Shown piece after piece: positions 21,820 to 34,651 of a DNA stretch of 64,000 bases. Each line of letters opens with the position of its first letter. Positions within the stretch are counted from its first letter, which is position 1. A program made the position numbers and the translations under genes. Source of the DNA: Craterostigma plantagineum (Eukaryota; Streptophyta; Magnoliopsida; Lamiales; Linderniaceae); assembly GCA_027422505.1 (NCBI GenBank), contig JAPQWV010000018.1:10620001-10684000 (forward strand), read 5' to 3'. The notes under the pieces were generated by a model that did no database searches, was not told the DNA's origin, and was given only the letters and a program-made list of their open reading frames with translations.

Positions 21820-24494
21820 CGGGCTCACTTAGCTCTTTATCCTTTAATTCTAAGATGTTATAGCATTTGACATGGCTCTCTTTAGTTGGCGTAGAAAACT
21901 TTTTCAAAAGTTTGAAGAATTAGTCCGCTCAAAGCTTCTTCTACTTGTTCCTTTCTTGATCGCATCATTGGCCCGGCTACATTGTGAAAAGGGTCATCGC
22001 ACGACTTTTTCCCTGATAGTCGTAGTTGTATCCTCGCCATCAAGTTGTGCAATTGCGCGTTTCGCATCATCTTCTCTCCTTATAAAGGATTCGTCCTCGA
22101 ATCCATGTAATTTGCAATTTCAAACGGAGACAAATCAGCAATATTAAAACTCATAATAACGCCATACTCACTCGGTAGGTCAAGCTTGTTGGTAGAGGCG
22201 GACCCATGATCTACTGGGGTTCCGATACACTGTGTCCCCTCAAGTCATTTAACTTCAACGGAAAAATCAATGTGTAATGGGACTTAGCAATAAATATATG
22301 TGTAATCAATAATGTATTAGGACTGACCTTGTTCGATAAAGGTGTTCTGAATTCCTTTTTACTTTAATAACTCATTCACTCATATTTGATTATGCATAAT
22401 CGTAAAAAATAAAACTACTTTTATGAATACATAAAGTTGAAATAACCTTATATACATAAAGTTTACTATCATAACACCTGACTAAACAATAAAAAAATAA
22501 TGCAGATGATAAGATAAATAAAGTTCAAAATGGGTGGATAAATAACTTAATAAAAACGAAAAGCTAAGAAAACATTTAATCGGCATTCGACAATCTCGCA
22601 ACCGTGTTCTCTGCTCCTGGTCTGCTTTTTGCTTTGCTTTTTTAGTTTTAGTCTTTTTTCAAATAATAACAGGCTTTACAATTATTTTCCAATATATATG
22701 CATTATTTAAAATGGTCCAAAAGCTTAGAAAGCCCAATAAAATACCTAATTGTTAATAAAAATATTGTTTATAAAAAATGGTCCAATAAAGCCCAATAGA
22801 ATAAATAATCAATATGACCTTATTAATCGTCTTCTTCTTCAGGACCACAACCTCCATTGAAACCCAGAGCAAGGTCTGAGGTATACTACTCTTTCCCTCC
22901 GGCGGCCCGGGGGTCAATGGTCCCTCCGAGCCCCTACGTTGGTCCGCCCTATGTACGCATAATTGATTCTTGCGAACTCTTTGAATGGTCCGTCGCCTCG
23001 TGGATGTCGTTTGGTTCGCCTCCCTTCTGGGAATCGTTCCTTCCGCATATGAATCCACACCCACTCGTCGGTTTAAAAAATAATGCTTTGTCGTTTATTT
23101 GCGCGGCCTTTTGGTTATTTCCTCCTGATTTGCGCGCGTCGTGCAACTTCATTACTTGTTCAGCTCTTTCAGCACCATTCATATTAATATGATCCTTCAA
23201 AGGCAATGGAGTTAAATCGAGAGGAGTTAAAGGATTAAAACCGTAAACTAGCTCAAATGGAAAAAAATTGCGTAGAAGAATGAATCGTTAGGCAAACTCC
23301 GCTATAGGAAACCAACCTTCCCAACTTTTAAAATATTTCTTAATTAATGCACGAAGTAAAACGCATAGGGTCCTCTTCGTTACCTTTGTTTGGCCATCGG
23401 TAGGGGGGTGGCTGGTGGTCGAAAATAATAACTTTGTACCTAATTTTCCCGAAGACTATTCCAAAAATAACTTAAAATTTAACATCCCTATCAGAAACAA
23501 TGGTTGTTGGAACCCCTTGCAAACGAATAATCTCCCTAAAGAACAAATCGGCAACATGATTAGCATCATCCGACATATTACATGCAATGAAATGAGACAT
23601 CTTAGAAAACCTATCACCCACAACTAAGATAGAAATCCTTCCCGTTTGAGACCTCGATAATCTTAGTATGAAATCCATCGGTACGTCATTCTGAGGTGTT
23701 TGAGTAATGGGGGTGGAGTAAACAATCCGTGTGGCATGGACTTAGACTCAGCTCTCTTACATTCTAGACATCTAGCGGAAACCCTCTCGACACCCCATTT
23801 CATGCAAGGCCAATAAAAATGTTCTTTCATGCAATCCCCCACTATGCTCTTCCCCCTCACTAAGTACTCACGAAGAGACCACGAGGGAATACACAATTGG
23901 TTATCCCTAAATAAGAATCCATCAAGTCGATAGAGCTTGTTTACAACCACTTGTTCACATTCAATATAAATTGATGCATTTCGTACAAGTCCTTCAAAAT
24001 GTGAACACCAAGATAGAAGTGCTAAGAGAAGTAATAAGAGAGTACCTTCTTGAGAAAGAATCAACGAATATATTATCCTTACCCTTCTTATACTTTACAA
24101 CGTATGGGAAGGTCTCGATGAAAGCGATCCACTTAGCATGCCTCTTGTGCAAGTTCTTTTGCCCCTTGGGGTACTTGATCGACTCATGATCCATGTGATC
24201 GATGAACGTCTCCAAAGCTCACCACGGCGTACAACTCCTTGTCGTATGTCGGATGGTTCAAGGTTGCTCCGTTAGGCTTCTAACTGAAATATGCTATGAT
24301 CCGGCTTCCTGGAGTGAAAAAGTGCTTATACCTATTCCTGAAGCATCACATTCAAGCTCGAATGTTTTATTAAAGTCGGGTAGCATAAGTACGGGAGCAT
24401 TGGTTAAATAATGCTTTAATTAATCAAAGGCATTCTGTTGGGATTCTCCCATTCGATCCACGTTCTCCTTAACTAATTCACTCAAAGGGGCAGC
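21820..24494 (-). pseudogene. Decayed Gypsy pol: RT end, RNase H, integrase, C-terminal tail
   Basis: On the minus strand the order is: end of RT/start of RNase H at 24494-24216 (NAPVLMLPDFNKTFELECDA); RNase H at 24215-23994 ([22 protein letters not shown]); integrase zinc-binding part at about 24000-23760 (ending [15 protein letters not shown]); integrase core at 23678-23472 ([25 protein letters not shown]); linker at 23206-22950 (PLPLKDHINMNGAERAEQV); C-terminal tail at 22190-21880 (DLPSEYGVIMSFNIADLSPF, then GPMMRSRKEQVEEALSGLI). Many stops and frameshifts separate the blocks. Upstream RT, protease and gag are absent because the long LTR-like repeat cuts it at 24495. A second copy of the tail lies at 50596-50845. 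Confidence 0.85.
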
Positions 24495-26568
24495 TGTAAT
24501 ACCCGTAAAATTAATACGAGATTATTTTTGTAATGTTCGAAATTAGTGAAGTTGATTTCCGAACAAAAATCGATTTTTCGGGAGCAAGCCGAAAATGTTA
24601 GTTGGACCGAGAGTGAATAAAATTATATGGGCCGAGAAGACTAGGAAGCCTAAGAAATAAAATGGGCCAAATAATATTCAAGTCCAAATAAATGAGAAAG
24701 GCCCAACTTGGATCTTGGAGTATTTAACTAGTAAAAGAAAAGGCCAAGTAGAAATTAAACATTGGCCCAAAACAAATAAAGAAAGCCCAAGTGAAAGATT
24801 AACTTGGCCCAAAGGAGTTGGACAAGATTACTTAATTTAAGGGAAACCCCACGTTGGAGGCATGTCACACCTTACTTAATCAACCTAAAAATAATCATTA
24901 TGATCAAAGTGGAAAACGTGAGAAAGGGTGAGATAAAGAAAAAGAACAACCCTCATTTGCAAACCTTCAAACCATGTGAAGCAAAAAGAAAATAGGGAGA
25001 AAGAAGCAAAGAATGGTTTTGGTTTTGGGCAATTCGATCCATATTTCAACACATAAATAAGTTCCAACGAGCTTAACAGGTGGTAAGAATTACATTCGTA
25101 AGCTCGAGTATTTATTACTTTACGTGGTTTAATGGATTAATTGAGGTTAGAGCAAAATAGATGACGGACGAAGCAAGAGAAGTAGAGTTTGGTCTAGCGC
25201 AATTCGATTTTCAACCTTGGAGCTTACTCAATTAAGCTTGGAGGATATGTAGTTGGTTTTTAACCCCTACAAACCCTTTTTAAACCGTATTATATTCCTA
25301 AAAAATATTAGAATTCGATTTGAAGGCCATTCGAGTTCAAGTTTCGGGTTTTATAATTTTTATGAATTTTGTGATACGCTATTATGTGATTTCGAACTCA
25401 ATATATGAGTTCTATTAATTGTTCATGTGTTTATGTGAATCTGGAATCGTGTGAAGTGAAGGAATTTTGGAAAGGTTAGAGTTTTACTTACTTCGCGAAT
25501 TAGGAGGTTGACGAATCGAGTGATTTTTATTTCATAGGCCAAGTCTACTTCGCGAATTGTGAGAGAGAAATGAATTTCGCGTATCGTTTCTTATTGAGCG
25601 AAATGGGTAAAATGATTTTAAAATTAATAGAGAGTCGGGCGAATTGATTTCGGGTCGCGAAGTTTTGTCGCGGGCCCAAAAAGGATTTTCGATGTGTGAG
25701 TAAAATAAATTTGCGCGGGCCAGAGTTCGGATTTCGCGGGCTGACGCAGTGTGAGAGAAGTCGCGGGCCGATATTAAGTTCTCGCGGGCCGACTCATTTC
25801 GCGGGGTGATTCCTGTGAGAGGCGCCGGGCATTGCGCTAGCTTAAACCAGGTTTTGCGGGCCTGATCAAACGACGAACTCGGTGAAGGTTCCACGAATTC
25901 GGGGCGTTGACTCGATGCTTTACGGGTTGACCAATTCAAATCGGGCGATTCGCGAAGCGTGGCGAGTGATTTCGCGAAGTCGGGCGTTGACTCGAACGTT
26001 TCGCGGGTTGACCAACTTTTAAAATGTGGGATCGGGCAAATCTTGGTTTGGGTTTTGACCAGAGTTGACCAGAGGATTTTATTTTAGATTTTTGCCCTAT
26101 TTCAGGCCCAATACCTTAAAATAAAATTATCTTTAGCCCAAATCAATTTTAAAATCGTACTATGACTTATATTTTCGTGTCAATCCATATTTTAAATTAT
26201 AAATATTATTTTTGGATTTTAAACATTCGGCCTAGTTCGATAGCTATACGAATGAGGTGATTTCAGTATTTGAGATGTACGTGCTATATGTGATTGACTT
26301 ATGTGTGCATTGCACTACATGTCATGTGAGAGATTGTTGTACCGTATTTATACAGTGACGCCATACGGTGTCGGTGAGTGGGATAGAGTGACGTATATTG
26401 GTCGCATGTTTAGACTCGATTGGGCACCTAGTGGGAGATAGGGTTTGCGACAACTGTCTACTCGGGATTGAGACACCCGAGGTGTATACCACCAGATGTA
26501 TTTGGCCCAGGGACGGTAGACAGATGTGAGATTCCTGTGACCCGGGTTACTGGTACACTGTAATACCC
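24495..26568 (+). repeat. Long LTR-like repeat, copy 1
   Basis: Starts TGTAATACCCGTAAAATTAA. It aligns in order with copy 2 over its whole length: GCCGAAAATGTTAGTT, GGCCCAACTTGGA, AAATAGGGAGAAAGAAGCAA, CAATTCGATCCATATTTCAAC, then a zone dense in TCGCGGGC words (25480-26000), and near the end CTACTCGGGATTGAG. No gag/pol in between. Start and size fit a Gypsy LTR. The right end coincides with the start of copy 2, and the last ~200 bp present in copy 2 are lacking. Minus-strand open frames here are low-complexity artefacts of the CGCGGG words. Confidence 0.65.
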
Positions 26569-29500
26569 GTAAAATTAATACGGGATTATTTTTGTAATAT
26601 TCGAAATTAATGAAGATGACTTTCGAATAGGACTGTTAAAAATCGACCCGACCGCCAACCCAACACGAACCGCACCCAAAAATAGCAGGTTCGGGTTAGC
26701 ATTTTTGACCTGTTTACGTAAATGGGTAAACCCGAACCCAACCCAATTATTAAGTGGGTTAGGTTAGGGTTCGGATTTTCAACCCGATATCAACCCGGAA
26801 TCAACCCGAAATCAACTCATTTAACCCGAATAATATATATTATTAAAATATTATTAATATAAATAAAATAAAAGGCTTAACCCTAATTGTCTATCCACTC
26901 TCACGCAATGTTTTTAGAAAAATATTGCATTAGTTCTCCTTTTTTTTTGTTTAATTTGGATTTATAATTCTGTCAATTTTGTTTTTTTCTTTTTTCTTTT
27001 TAATTATAAATGGCTTGGCGGATTGGCGGGTTGGGTTAGGGTTAAAGCAGGTTGGGTTTGGGTTTGATTTTTCAACCTGTTTAAGTAAACAGGTCAGGTT
27101 AGGGTTCAAGTTTTCAACCCCTTTATTAAACGGGTTGAACCCGAAGGTGACCCAACCCGACCTGTTTACCACCCCTACTTTCGAATGAAACCGAGTTTTT
27201 GGGAGCGAGCCGAAAATATTAGTTTGGGCCGAGGGGATTAATAAAAACAAGAGGCCGAAAATGCTTAAGAAACCCAAGTAGTATAATAGGACAAATAATA
27301 ATAGAGGCCACATGGAATTAAATGAAGGCCCAACTTGGAGATAAATGATTGAAAGGCCTAAGTTAATTAATAAAAAGCCCAAAGTGGTGTTAGCTTGGCC
27401 CAAAGGAGTTAAGAATAGAGATAGGCATGGAGGTTCCTTAATTGGTGGGAAAACCCACGTGAAAGCCATACCTCTAACTAGATATTTATCCACAAAATAA
27501 TCATTTTGGTCAAACTAGAAAACGTGTAAATAGGAGAAGAAAAGAAACCCTCATTGTTGCAAAGCTTCAAAACACGTGAATATCAAAGAAAGAAAATAGG
27601 GAGAAAGAAGCAAGGAAGGGCTTTGGGCAATTCGATCCATATTTCAACCTAGACCCAAGTCCAACGAGAATTAAGAGGTGGTAAGAATCCCATTCACAAG
27701 CTAGTGTATTTATTTTTAGGTGGTTTAATGGATTAATTGCGGTTAGGGCAAACTAGGAGACGGACGAAGCAAGAGACGTAAAATTTGACTAGCTCAATTC
27801 GACTTCAACCTTGGGAGCAATTTAAATTTGGCTTGGAGGCTAGGTAGGTAGTTTATAACCCCTACAAAACCCCTTTAAAGCGTATTACATTCCGCAAAAG
27901 TGTTAGAATTCGATTGGAAGACCATTCGAATTCAAAGTTTTAAGTTTTATGATTTTTATAAATTTTCGTGGTATGTTACTATGTGCTATGACGTGATTTT
28001 GAACTCAATATATGAGTTCTTGGGCTAGATGATTTAATTGATGTGTTTATGTAATGAAGAACTTGTTAAATTCCTGGAAACTTTGGGTTCGTGATATGAG
28101 GATTTGAAGGAATCAATCGGACGAATTTTGAGTTTCGGACGATTTTATGTTTTGCGAGTTGATTTGAATTAGCGAGTTAAAAGATTTACGAATCGGGCGA
28201 TTTTAAGTTTAACTGATTTTATGTTTCGCGGGTCGATTATCTTGCGAACCGTGAGAGAGAAAAAGGTTTTCGCGGGTCGTGTTTATTTTGCGAATCTGGT
28301 GAGAAAAGGAATTTCAATTTAATAGAGAATCGGCCGAATTGAGTTTCGGATAGCAAAACTAATTCGCGGGCCAAAAGTTTTTCGATGCGTGTGTAAAAAT
28401 GATTTTCGCGGGCCAGAATTCGAGTTTCGCGGGCTGAAGCTGTTTCGCGAATTGTGAGATACGCCGCGGGCTGACTATGAGTTTTGCGGGCCGACTTTAA
28501 TTCGCGGGGTGGTTCCTGAGAGAAGAGTCGGGATTCTCGCGGGCTCAACCAGATTTCGCGGGCTTAATTTAACGATTCGTGAATTCAGCGAAGTAATTCG
28601 CGAATTCGAAACGTTGACTCGAAGTTTTACGGGTTGACCATTTTGAATCGGGCGATTCGCGAAATCGGGCGTTGACTCGGCTTTTGCGAGTTGACCAAGT
28701 CTTTAAGTGGGTTTCGGGCGATTTCGATTTGGACTTTGACCAGCGTTGACTAGCGGACTTAATTTTGGGCTTTTGCCCTATTTCAGGCCCAATTTATTTA
28801 AATGAAATTATTTTCAACCCAAATCAATTTTAAAATAAAATATTTTCATACTAAAACTTATATTTTCGGGTCAACCCATATTTTAAATTATAAATATTAT
28901 TTTTGGATTTTAAAACATTCGGCCTAGTATCGGATTTTAATATAGTATACTATTTCACGAGTTATACTACTTACGATTTTATGAAGCGTGTGATGTGCTT
29001 TATGTGATTTATGATGTGTGCATTTCACGACATGCACGTGTGAGGGATGTTGTACCGCATTTGTACGATGACGCCTTACGGTGTCGGATGAGTGGGGTAG
29101 AGTTACCAATGTTGGTAGTCAGGTCTAGACTCTAGGGCGCCTGGTGGGAGAGGGGGTTTGCGACACCCGTCTACTCGGGATTGAGCCACCCGAGGTGTAC
29201 ACCACCGGATATTATTTGGCTCAGGGACGGCTGACAGATGTGAGATTCCTGTCTACCCGAGTTAGTGGTATACTACTCGGGAAAAAACCGTCGGGTTGAG
29301 ATTGAGTGCGGAAGGAGCGACCCGGCACGGCCGGCGTGGGCTACCGCATGGTTTACGGCGTACTTTGCCATTGCGCGCGTGGGTGCCGAGTCTAGCCTAG
29401 GGCCCTATTATGTGATGAGATGTGAGACAGGTTCAGCGTGCATTTTCATGTTGTAAGACTATGTTTATCCATGACCTTCACAACCGGTCATGAGAATAAA

Positions 29501-29639
29501 ATATTAATTTCTCTCTCCTCCAAATTCACAACCTACACCTCAACAATTTTCATACTTTATCAACAACCTAGCACAACCTATAATATTTACTTTTTATAAT
29601 TATTTTTAGTAGTATTTGAATGTTTGAAAATAGATTACA
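26569..29639 (+). repeat. Long LTR-like repeat, copy 2 (interrupted by a hAT element)
   Basis: Starts TGTAATACCCGTAAAATTAA at 26569, head-to-tail with copy 1. Homology to copy 1 resumes after the hAT insertion and continues to about 29264. It then runs on through a GC-richer piece (29265-29420) and an AT-rich tail of uncertain ownership up to the Copia LTR at 29640. It also has a TCGCGGGC-rich zone (28140-28700). The 3' end is not marked clearly; the Copia 3' LTR beside it is itself truncated. Confidence 0.6.
26628..27177. mobile_element. Non-autonomous hAT element with 8-bp target duplication
   Basis: Perfect 8-bp duplication CTTTCGAA flanks it (26620-26627 and 27178-27185). The ends are TAGGACTGTTAAAAATCGACC on the left and, read inward on the minus strand, TAGGGGTGGTAAACAGGTC on the right. 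A TAGGG-G-TGG start with an 8-bp duplication is typical of hAT. The subterminal parts are rich in AACCC / GGGTT words in opposite orientation, giving a large imperfect inverted structure. No transposase. Copy 1 of the host repeat lacks the insertion at the same place, so it is an empty-site control. Confidence 0.88.
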
Positions 29640-31824
29640 TTCCTAAATTCGAATTTATTACAAATTTATTCGAATTAATAATTTCGTTCCAAACTAGTTC
29701 GAACAAAGCGGCAGCCGACAGTGTTTCGACTATTTGGCGACCGAAACGATTTCCAATCGATACCAAATTTTCCAGATTGATTCTACACTTCCCAACGATC
29801 GTAACGAGGGGTCTTTCGAATCATTCCGATGTAGTTTGGTATTTTTCACAAAACCAAATCAGTGGTTCGAAATTATCAATTCGACTAAAGCGGCAGTCTG
29901 CCATCTTTTGACAGTTTGACAACCGAAATGATTTTCAATCAATACCGAATTTTCTAGATTGATTCTACACTTCCCATCGATCGCAACGAGGGGTCTTTCG
30001 AATCATTCCGATGTCGTTTGGTATTTTTCGTTAAATCAAATCAGTAGGGTTCGAAATATACCTTCGGCGTACGTGATTACACCTCGGATGAGAGTCGCTG
30101 CGCCTCGTCTGGCTCCCGGGGCTTCCGGGCAAGATTGTCACGATGTCCTTGATCAAACCTCCGAGACTGCTCCCGATGGCTAGAGGCAGTTCGGTTCAGG
30201 CGTCGGGCTTTGTTAAACGAACCCTTGGCCTAAACTATGTGGCTTGATAAATTTCCAAAACTTCACCACGTTTTTGCTCTATTTTTCTAGCCTTTTGTTG
30301 AATAATGTACCAAGTACTACTTTTGCTTTTATTTTAAGCATCCCACGTTGGTTGCGCTTTTTATGCAAGTTCTCTTTTTTTATTTTTGAGTTTGTGGGAC
30401 ACATGTCATGACTCAAAGAATGAGTCATATGTCACCTCAAGTGATATGGCATTTTAGAAATTGTACACATGTACTACGGCTAAGTCAACATGCAAATATT
30501 TCACTTTTGCCCATGAGGTTTCTAATTCTCAATTTAGTCCCTCAATCTTAAGTAGTAAAATAATTAAATCCAATCTAATTATTTTTATTACAATTGAGCC
30601 TCACTTAGTTAATTAATTAAGCACTTAAGACAATCTTAAGTCCTAATTATTCCCGTGATCGTCACCAGAATTTATCTAAATCGTCGACACCTCGTATCAA
30701 CTATGCCACTACCTCAACGAATCTCATTCGTTAGGTTCTATGGAAAAGCCCGCCGTTTTCGTTCAAGTTCATTACCATTTTTAAGCGCGACTCTCTAGGT
30801 CCGTCTCAACTGGCACGGGAGGAATCCTTGAGTCCCGGTATTCGCCTAGCCAATCCCGCGGTACGGGACAGATCCCAGTTGAGAACGAATTTTGATCCAA
30901 TCGAAATTCGGGCGAACCGACTATTGTGTATACATTTAAATACCTCTTACGCCTTTCACTTGCGTCCCGGTTAGGTGAGAGCCATGTAAATGTCAAACTC
31001 ACTGACCTAACTCTATGTTATAATCGAGACCCAACCGATTATTTAAACTCCGCTCCGTATCTAATACGAGCGAGCTTTCTAAGCTTCGGCCGAAGGCTTT
31101 ACAATCGTCGTTCTGCAATTACCTCATAGGACGTTAACCTATACGAATATAGGCAGTGAATCCCGATAGCAGTCAAAGCCGGCAATCACCTCCGTAAAGT
31201 CAGTTGCGTTTCGTCGCTGGCCCGTGTCCCATTTCCGAACACTTGCGGACCTAGCCAACTAGCGACAAACCGAAATGCGAAAGCTAATCCGTCAGTGACC
31301 CTATCGGTCTGAGGCTGCTATAGTCATTCGTTCAATCATTGACAACATCCTAGTCATGTGATCTAGACGAATACGAGCCGAATGTCCGAATACGCGATCT
31401 CTCCGATCACCGATATCTCCATCATGACCCACAACCTCTCAGGTAATCGGTGACACTACCGATACTATGTGGTCGTCAATGAATAAGTCATATTCGGATA
31501 TCTAGTCACCCACCTAGATTCCTTAGACTTACGGACCTTTTATTTAATGCTGAGATTAAGGACTGTCCGGTGTCTCCTCCCTCGTCCCCACGAGAATCAG
31601 ACGTCCAACTCAAACATTCGGGTGTTATTTATTTCGCACCGCCAGATGCCAAGCAGACTTTAAATTCGATAAATAAATAATAATGCCTTTATTATAATGA
31701 AAATAATATTCACTACTTTATTTTAACAGCATAACAATAAAACTGTCTATCGACCTATACATCATTGTGCGCCCAATACTACTCCTAGTCCTCGTATGGC
31801 ATTCCGAGGGCACACTCCCTAACA
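29640..31824 (-). repeat. 3' LTR of Copia element, distal ~198 bp missing
   Basis: Corresponds base for base, with few differences, to 37050-39233. On the minus strand it starts TGTTAGGGAGTGTGCCC at 31824. It should continue past 29640 into the portion seen at 36852-37049, which ends CCCCAACA, but instead meets AT-rich sequence. The break lies in a stretch with repeated AATTCGAATTT words. Confidence 0.88.
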
Positions 31825-31836
31825 GCCTCCCACTTG
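31825..31836 (-). other. Polypurine tract of Copia element
   Basis: The minus strand reads CAAGTGGGAGGC directly before the 3' LTR start TGTTAGGG, the expected site of plus-strand priming. Confidence 0.75.
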
Positions 31837-31862
31837 CCGTCGAATGCCATGTGCAGCAGCAC

Positions 31863-33300
31863 CTAATGCCAGTCACAATGGTATCGTAGCCCCATTTTGT
31901 CCAGATGTTGTTCCATAACTGCCTGGGACAAGGGCTTCGTGAGTGGGTCCGCCACGTTCTCCGCGGTGGCGATTTTCTGCACGGCGACCATCCCGTTTTC
32001 AACGAACTCACGTAGTACGTGATATTTTCTCTCGATAAGTTTGGACTTGCTATGAGATCGTGGTTCCTTTGCTTGCGCGACTGCACCGCTATTATCGCAC
32101 CAAAGTGTAAGCGGCCTGTCCGCAACAGGTACCACAGTAAGTTCCTCCAAGAACTTTTTCATCCAAACAGCTTCTTTAGCTGCCTCTGAGGCTGCTATGT
32201 ACTCTGCCTCACACGTGGAATCGGTAGTCATGCTTTGCTTGGAGCTTCTCCAAGACACTGCCCCACCGTTGAGCACGAATACAAAACCTGAAGTAGATTT
32301 TCGGTCATCCACGTCCGACTGGAAGTCCGAATCGGTGTAACCTTCTACTTCTAGTCTCGCTCCTCCATAGACAAGCGTTAAGTCTTTAGTCCATCTAAGG
32401 TACTTAAAGATATTCTTAACGGCAGTCCAGTGTCCTTCCCCTGGGTTTGCCTGAAACCGACTAACCACGCTCACAGCGTAGGCAATGTCCGGCCGTGTAC
32501 ACAACATCGCGTACATCAGACTACCCACTGCAGACGCATATGGTATCCCACTCATCCGTCGTCGGTCTTCCTCACTTTGAGGTGACATTGATTTCGATAA
32601 ATGGACCCCATGTCGCATAGGTAAGAACCCTCTCTTAGAGTCATCCATTCTGAATTTCTTCAGGATTTTCTCTAAGTAAAGGGCCTGAGATAAGCCGATC
32701 GTTCTGTTCGCTCGATCCCTAAACAAGCGAATAACAAGTATATACGTCGCTTCTCCCAGATCTTTCATGGAGAATTCGGTTGAAAGCCACGCTTTCACCG
32801 ACGAGAGCATCCCGATGTCGTTTCCTCTCAAAAGGATATCATCCACGTACAATACAAGGAACGACACCATACTCCCACTGCTCTTTCTGTAGACACATGG
32901 CTCATCTACGTTTTTCTCGAATCCGAAGTTCCGAACTGCTTCATCGAAACGTAGGTTCCAGCTACGAGAGGCCTGTTTCAGTCCGTAAATGGACCGATTC
33001 AGTTTGCACACTTTGTGAGCATCTGCATGCGACTCAAAACCGTTTGGCTGCTCCATATAGATCTCCTCCTTGAGGAATCCATTAAGGAACACCGTTTTGA
33101 CGTCCATCTGCCAAATCTCATAATCATAGTGCGCAGCTATCGCGAGCAATATTCGGATAGACTTGATCATGGCTACAGGCGAGAAAGTCTCCTCATAGTC
33201 GACTCCCTCTTTTTGTTTATAGCCCTTGGCCACCAACCTGGCCTTGTATGTCTCAACTTGTCCGTCAGATCCAATCTTTCTCTTGTAGATCCATTTACAA
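31863..33300 (-). pseudogene. Copia reverse transcriptase and RNase H
   Basis: An uninterrupted 457-codon frame from 33236 to 31863 gives RVT_2-type [22 protein letters not shown], then the catalytic YVDDILL. It runs into RNase H, with [20 protein letters not shown] and the [20 protein letters not shown] motif. It is the best preserved part of the element. The N-terminal end of RT continues in another frame upstream (frameshift near 33320), so no intact polyprotein exists. It would copy element RNA in cytoplasmic particles. Confidence 0.9.
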
Positions 33301-34651
33301 CCAATTGGTCTAAAACCGCTCGTAGGTCCACAAGAGTCCAGACTTTGTTGGAGTACATTGAGTCCATCTCAGCCCGCATAGCTTCAATCCATCTCGTTGA
33401 GTCAACATCGGATATAGCTTGATCGAAAGTAGCCGGATCTTCTCTTAGAAGTCCCCTAGTCGCAACATAATCGCGTTCGACGTGTGACATGCCATATCGC
33501 TCTGGTTGGCGTGGCACCCTTTCAGATCGTCGCAAGACTGCTTCGCTCGGACCATCCAATTCCAAATCCTGTGAGGGCGTTTCGGTCGACTGCTCCTCGA
33601 GAGTGACCTCTCGGCCAATGCCACAATCTCGAATGAACTCTTCCTCGAGAAAATGTGCGTGTAGGCCCACAATGCCCTCTGATCATCGTGAAAATAGAAT
33701 AGGTACCCCATAGAGTCTTCAGGGTAACCTATGAAACGACCTTTCAGAGACCTAGACTCCAATTTGTCTGCTTTCAACTTTTCACATAGGCCGGGCAACC
33801 CCAAATCCTAATATGTGATAAGCTGGGTACGACCAGTCCATATCTCATACGAAATGCCGTTAACAGACTTCGAGGGACATCGGTTTATGGTTTAAGCCGC
33901 TGTCAAAAGCGCATATCCCCACAATAACATCGGTAAATCTGTATAGCTTAACATAGAACGAACCATATCTAATAAAGTTCGGTTTCTACGTTCGGCCACG
34001 CCATTCAATTGTGGCGTGCCGGGCGGAGTCATCTGTGATAATATACCATTCTCCTTCAAGAACTGGTCAAACTCGACACTCATGTAGTCGCCTCCTCCGC
34101 TCGAATGGCTTTAATGAGTTTCGATGTTTGTTTTTCCACCAAAGCCTTATACTCCTTGAACCTTTCAAGTGCATCAGCTTATACCTCATCAGATACACGA
34201 GTCCGTAACGACTGTAATCAGCCGTGAAGGTAATAAAATAGTGGAAGTCACCCCGAGCCTTCACATTGAATGGCCCGCAAATGTCCGTGTGAATCAAACC
34301 GAGAATTTCCGTGGCTCTATTAAATGTCCCGGTGAAGGGTGATCGGATCATTTTACCTTGGAGGCACGACTCACAAGTCGGATAGGGATCTGATCCCAAC
34401 GGTATCAAAATCCCATTTTTCTCCAACTCGTGGATCTTGCGTTCTCCAGCATGCTCTAATCGAAGATGCCACAAGTACCTCGCGTTTATTCCTGACTTTC
34501 GTTTGTTTGTGAAAGTATACACAGATACGTCGTTCCGGGTGTTTAAATAGTACAAACCATTAAACAGTGTCGCGTTGCCAACATTTTTATTCCGATACAT
34601 AATGTGGCATGTAGTATTATTAAAATTAAATACATAACCATTCCTGCTCAA
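33301..34651 (-). pseudogene. Copia integrase and connector region, frameshifted
   Basis: From 34651 the minus frame gives the GAG-pre-integrase zinc motif (WHLRLEHAGERKIHEL ... CESCLQGK) and the start of the core (IHTDICGPFNVKARGDFHYF). The core resumes at 34083-33892 in another frame (PPGTPQLNGVAERRNRTL). It continues at about 33800 (KLESRSLKGRFIGYPEDSMG) and at 33670-33320 ([34 protein letters not shown]). At least three frame changes separate these blocks. Confidence 0.85.

Noticed and set aside
25532..25939. 135-codon minus-strand open frame
   Set aside because: Composition follows the TCGCGGGC word repeats of the LTR-like sequence (RES/ARE-type reiterations). A similar frame occurs at 28237-28548 in the second copy, so it is a by-product of the repeat.
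26951..27493. 180-codon minus-strand open frame across the hAT element
   Set aside because: It runs across the element border and target duplication at 27178-27185, and the peptide just reflects AACCC/GGGTT words (NPNLT/NPNPT); not a gene.
30781..31129. Open frames on both strands in the Copia LTR, repeated at 38197-38545
   Set aside because: They are paired copies within LTRs with no known domain and sit in non-coding LTR sequence; conservation is explained by LTR identity.
31718..32125. Second minus-strand frame overlapping the end of the Copia RNase H
   Set aside because: It is an alternative frame of the real RNase H coding region.
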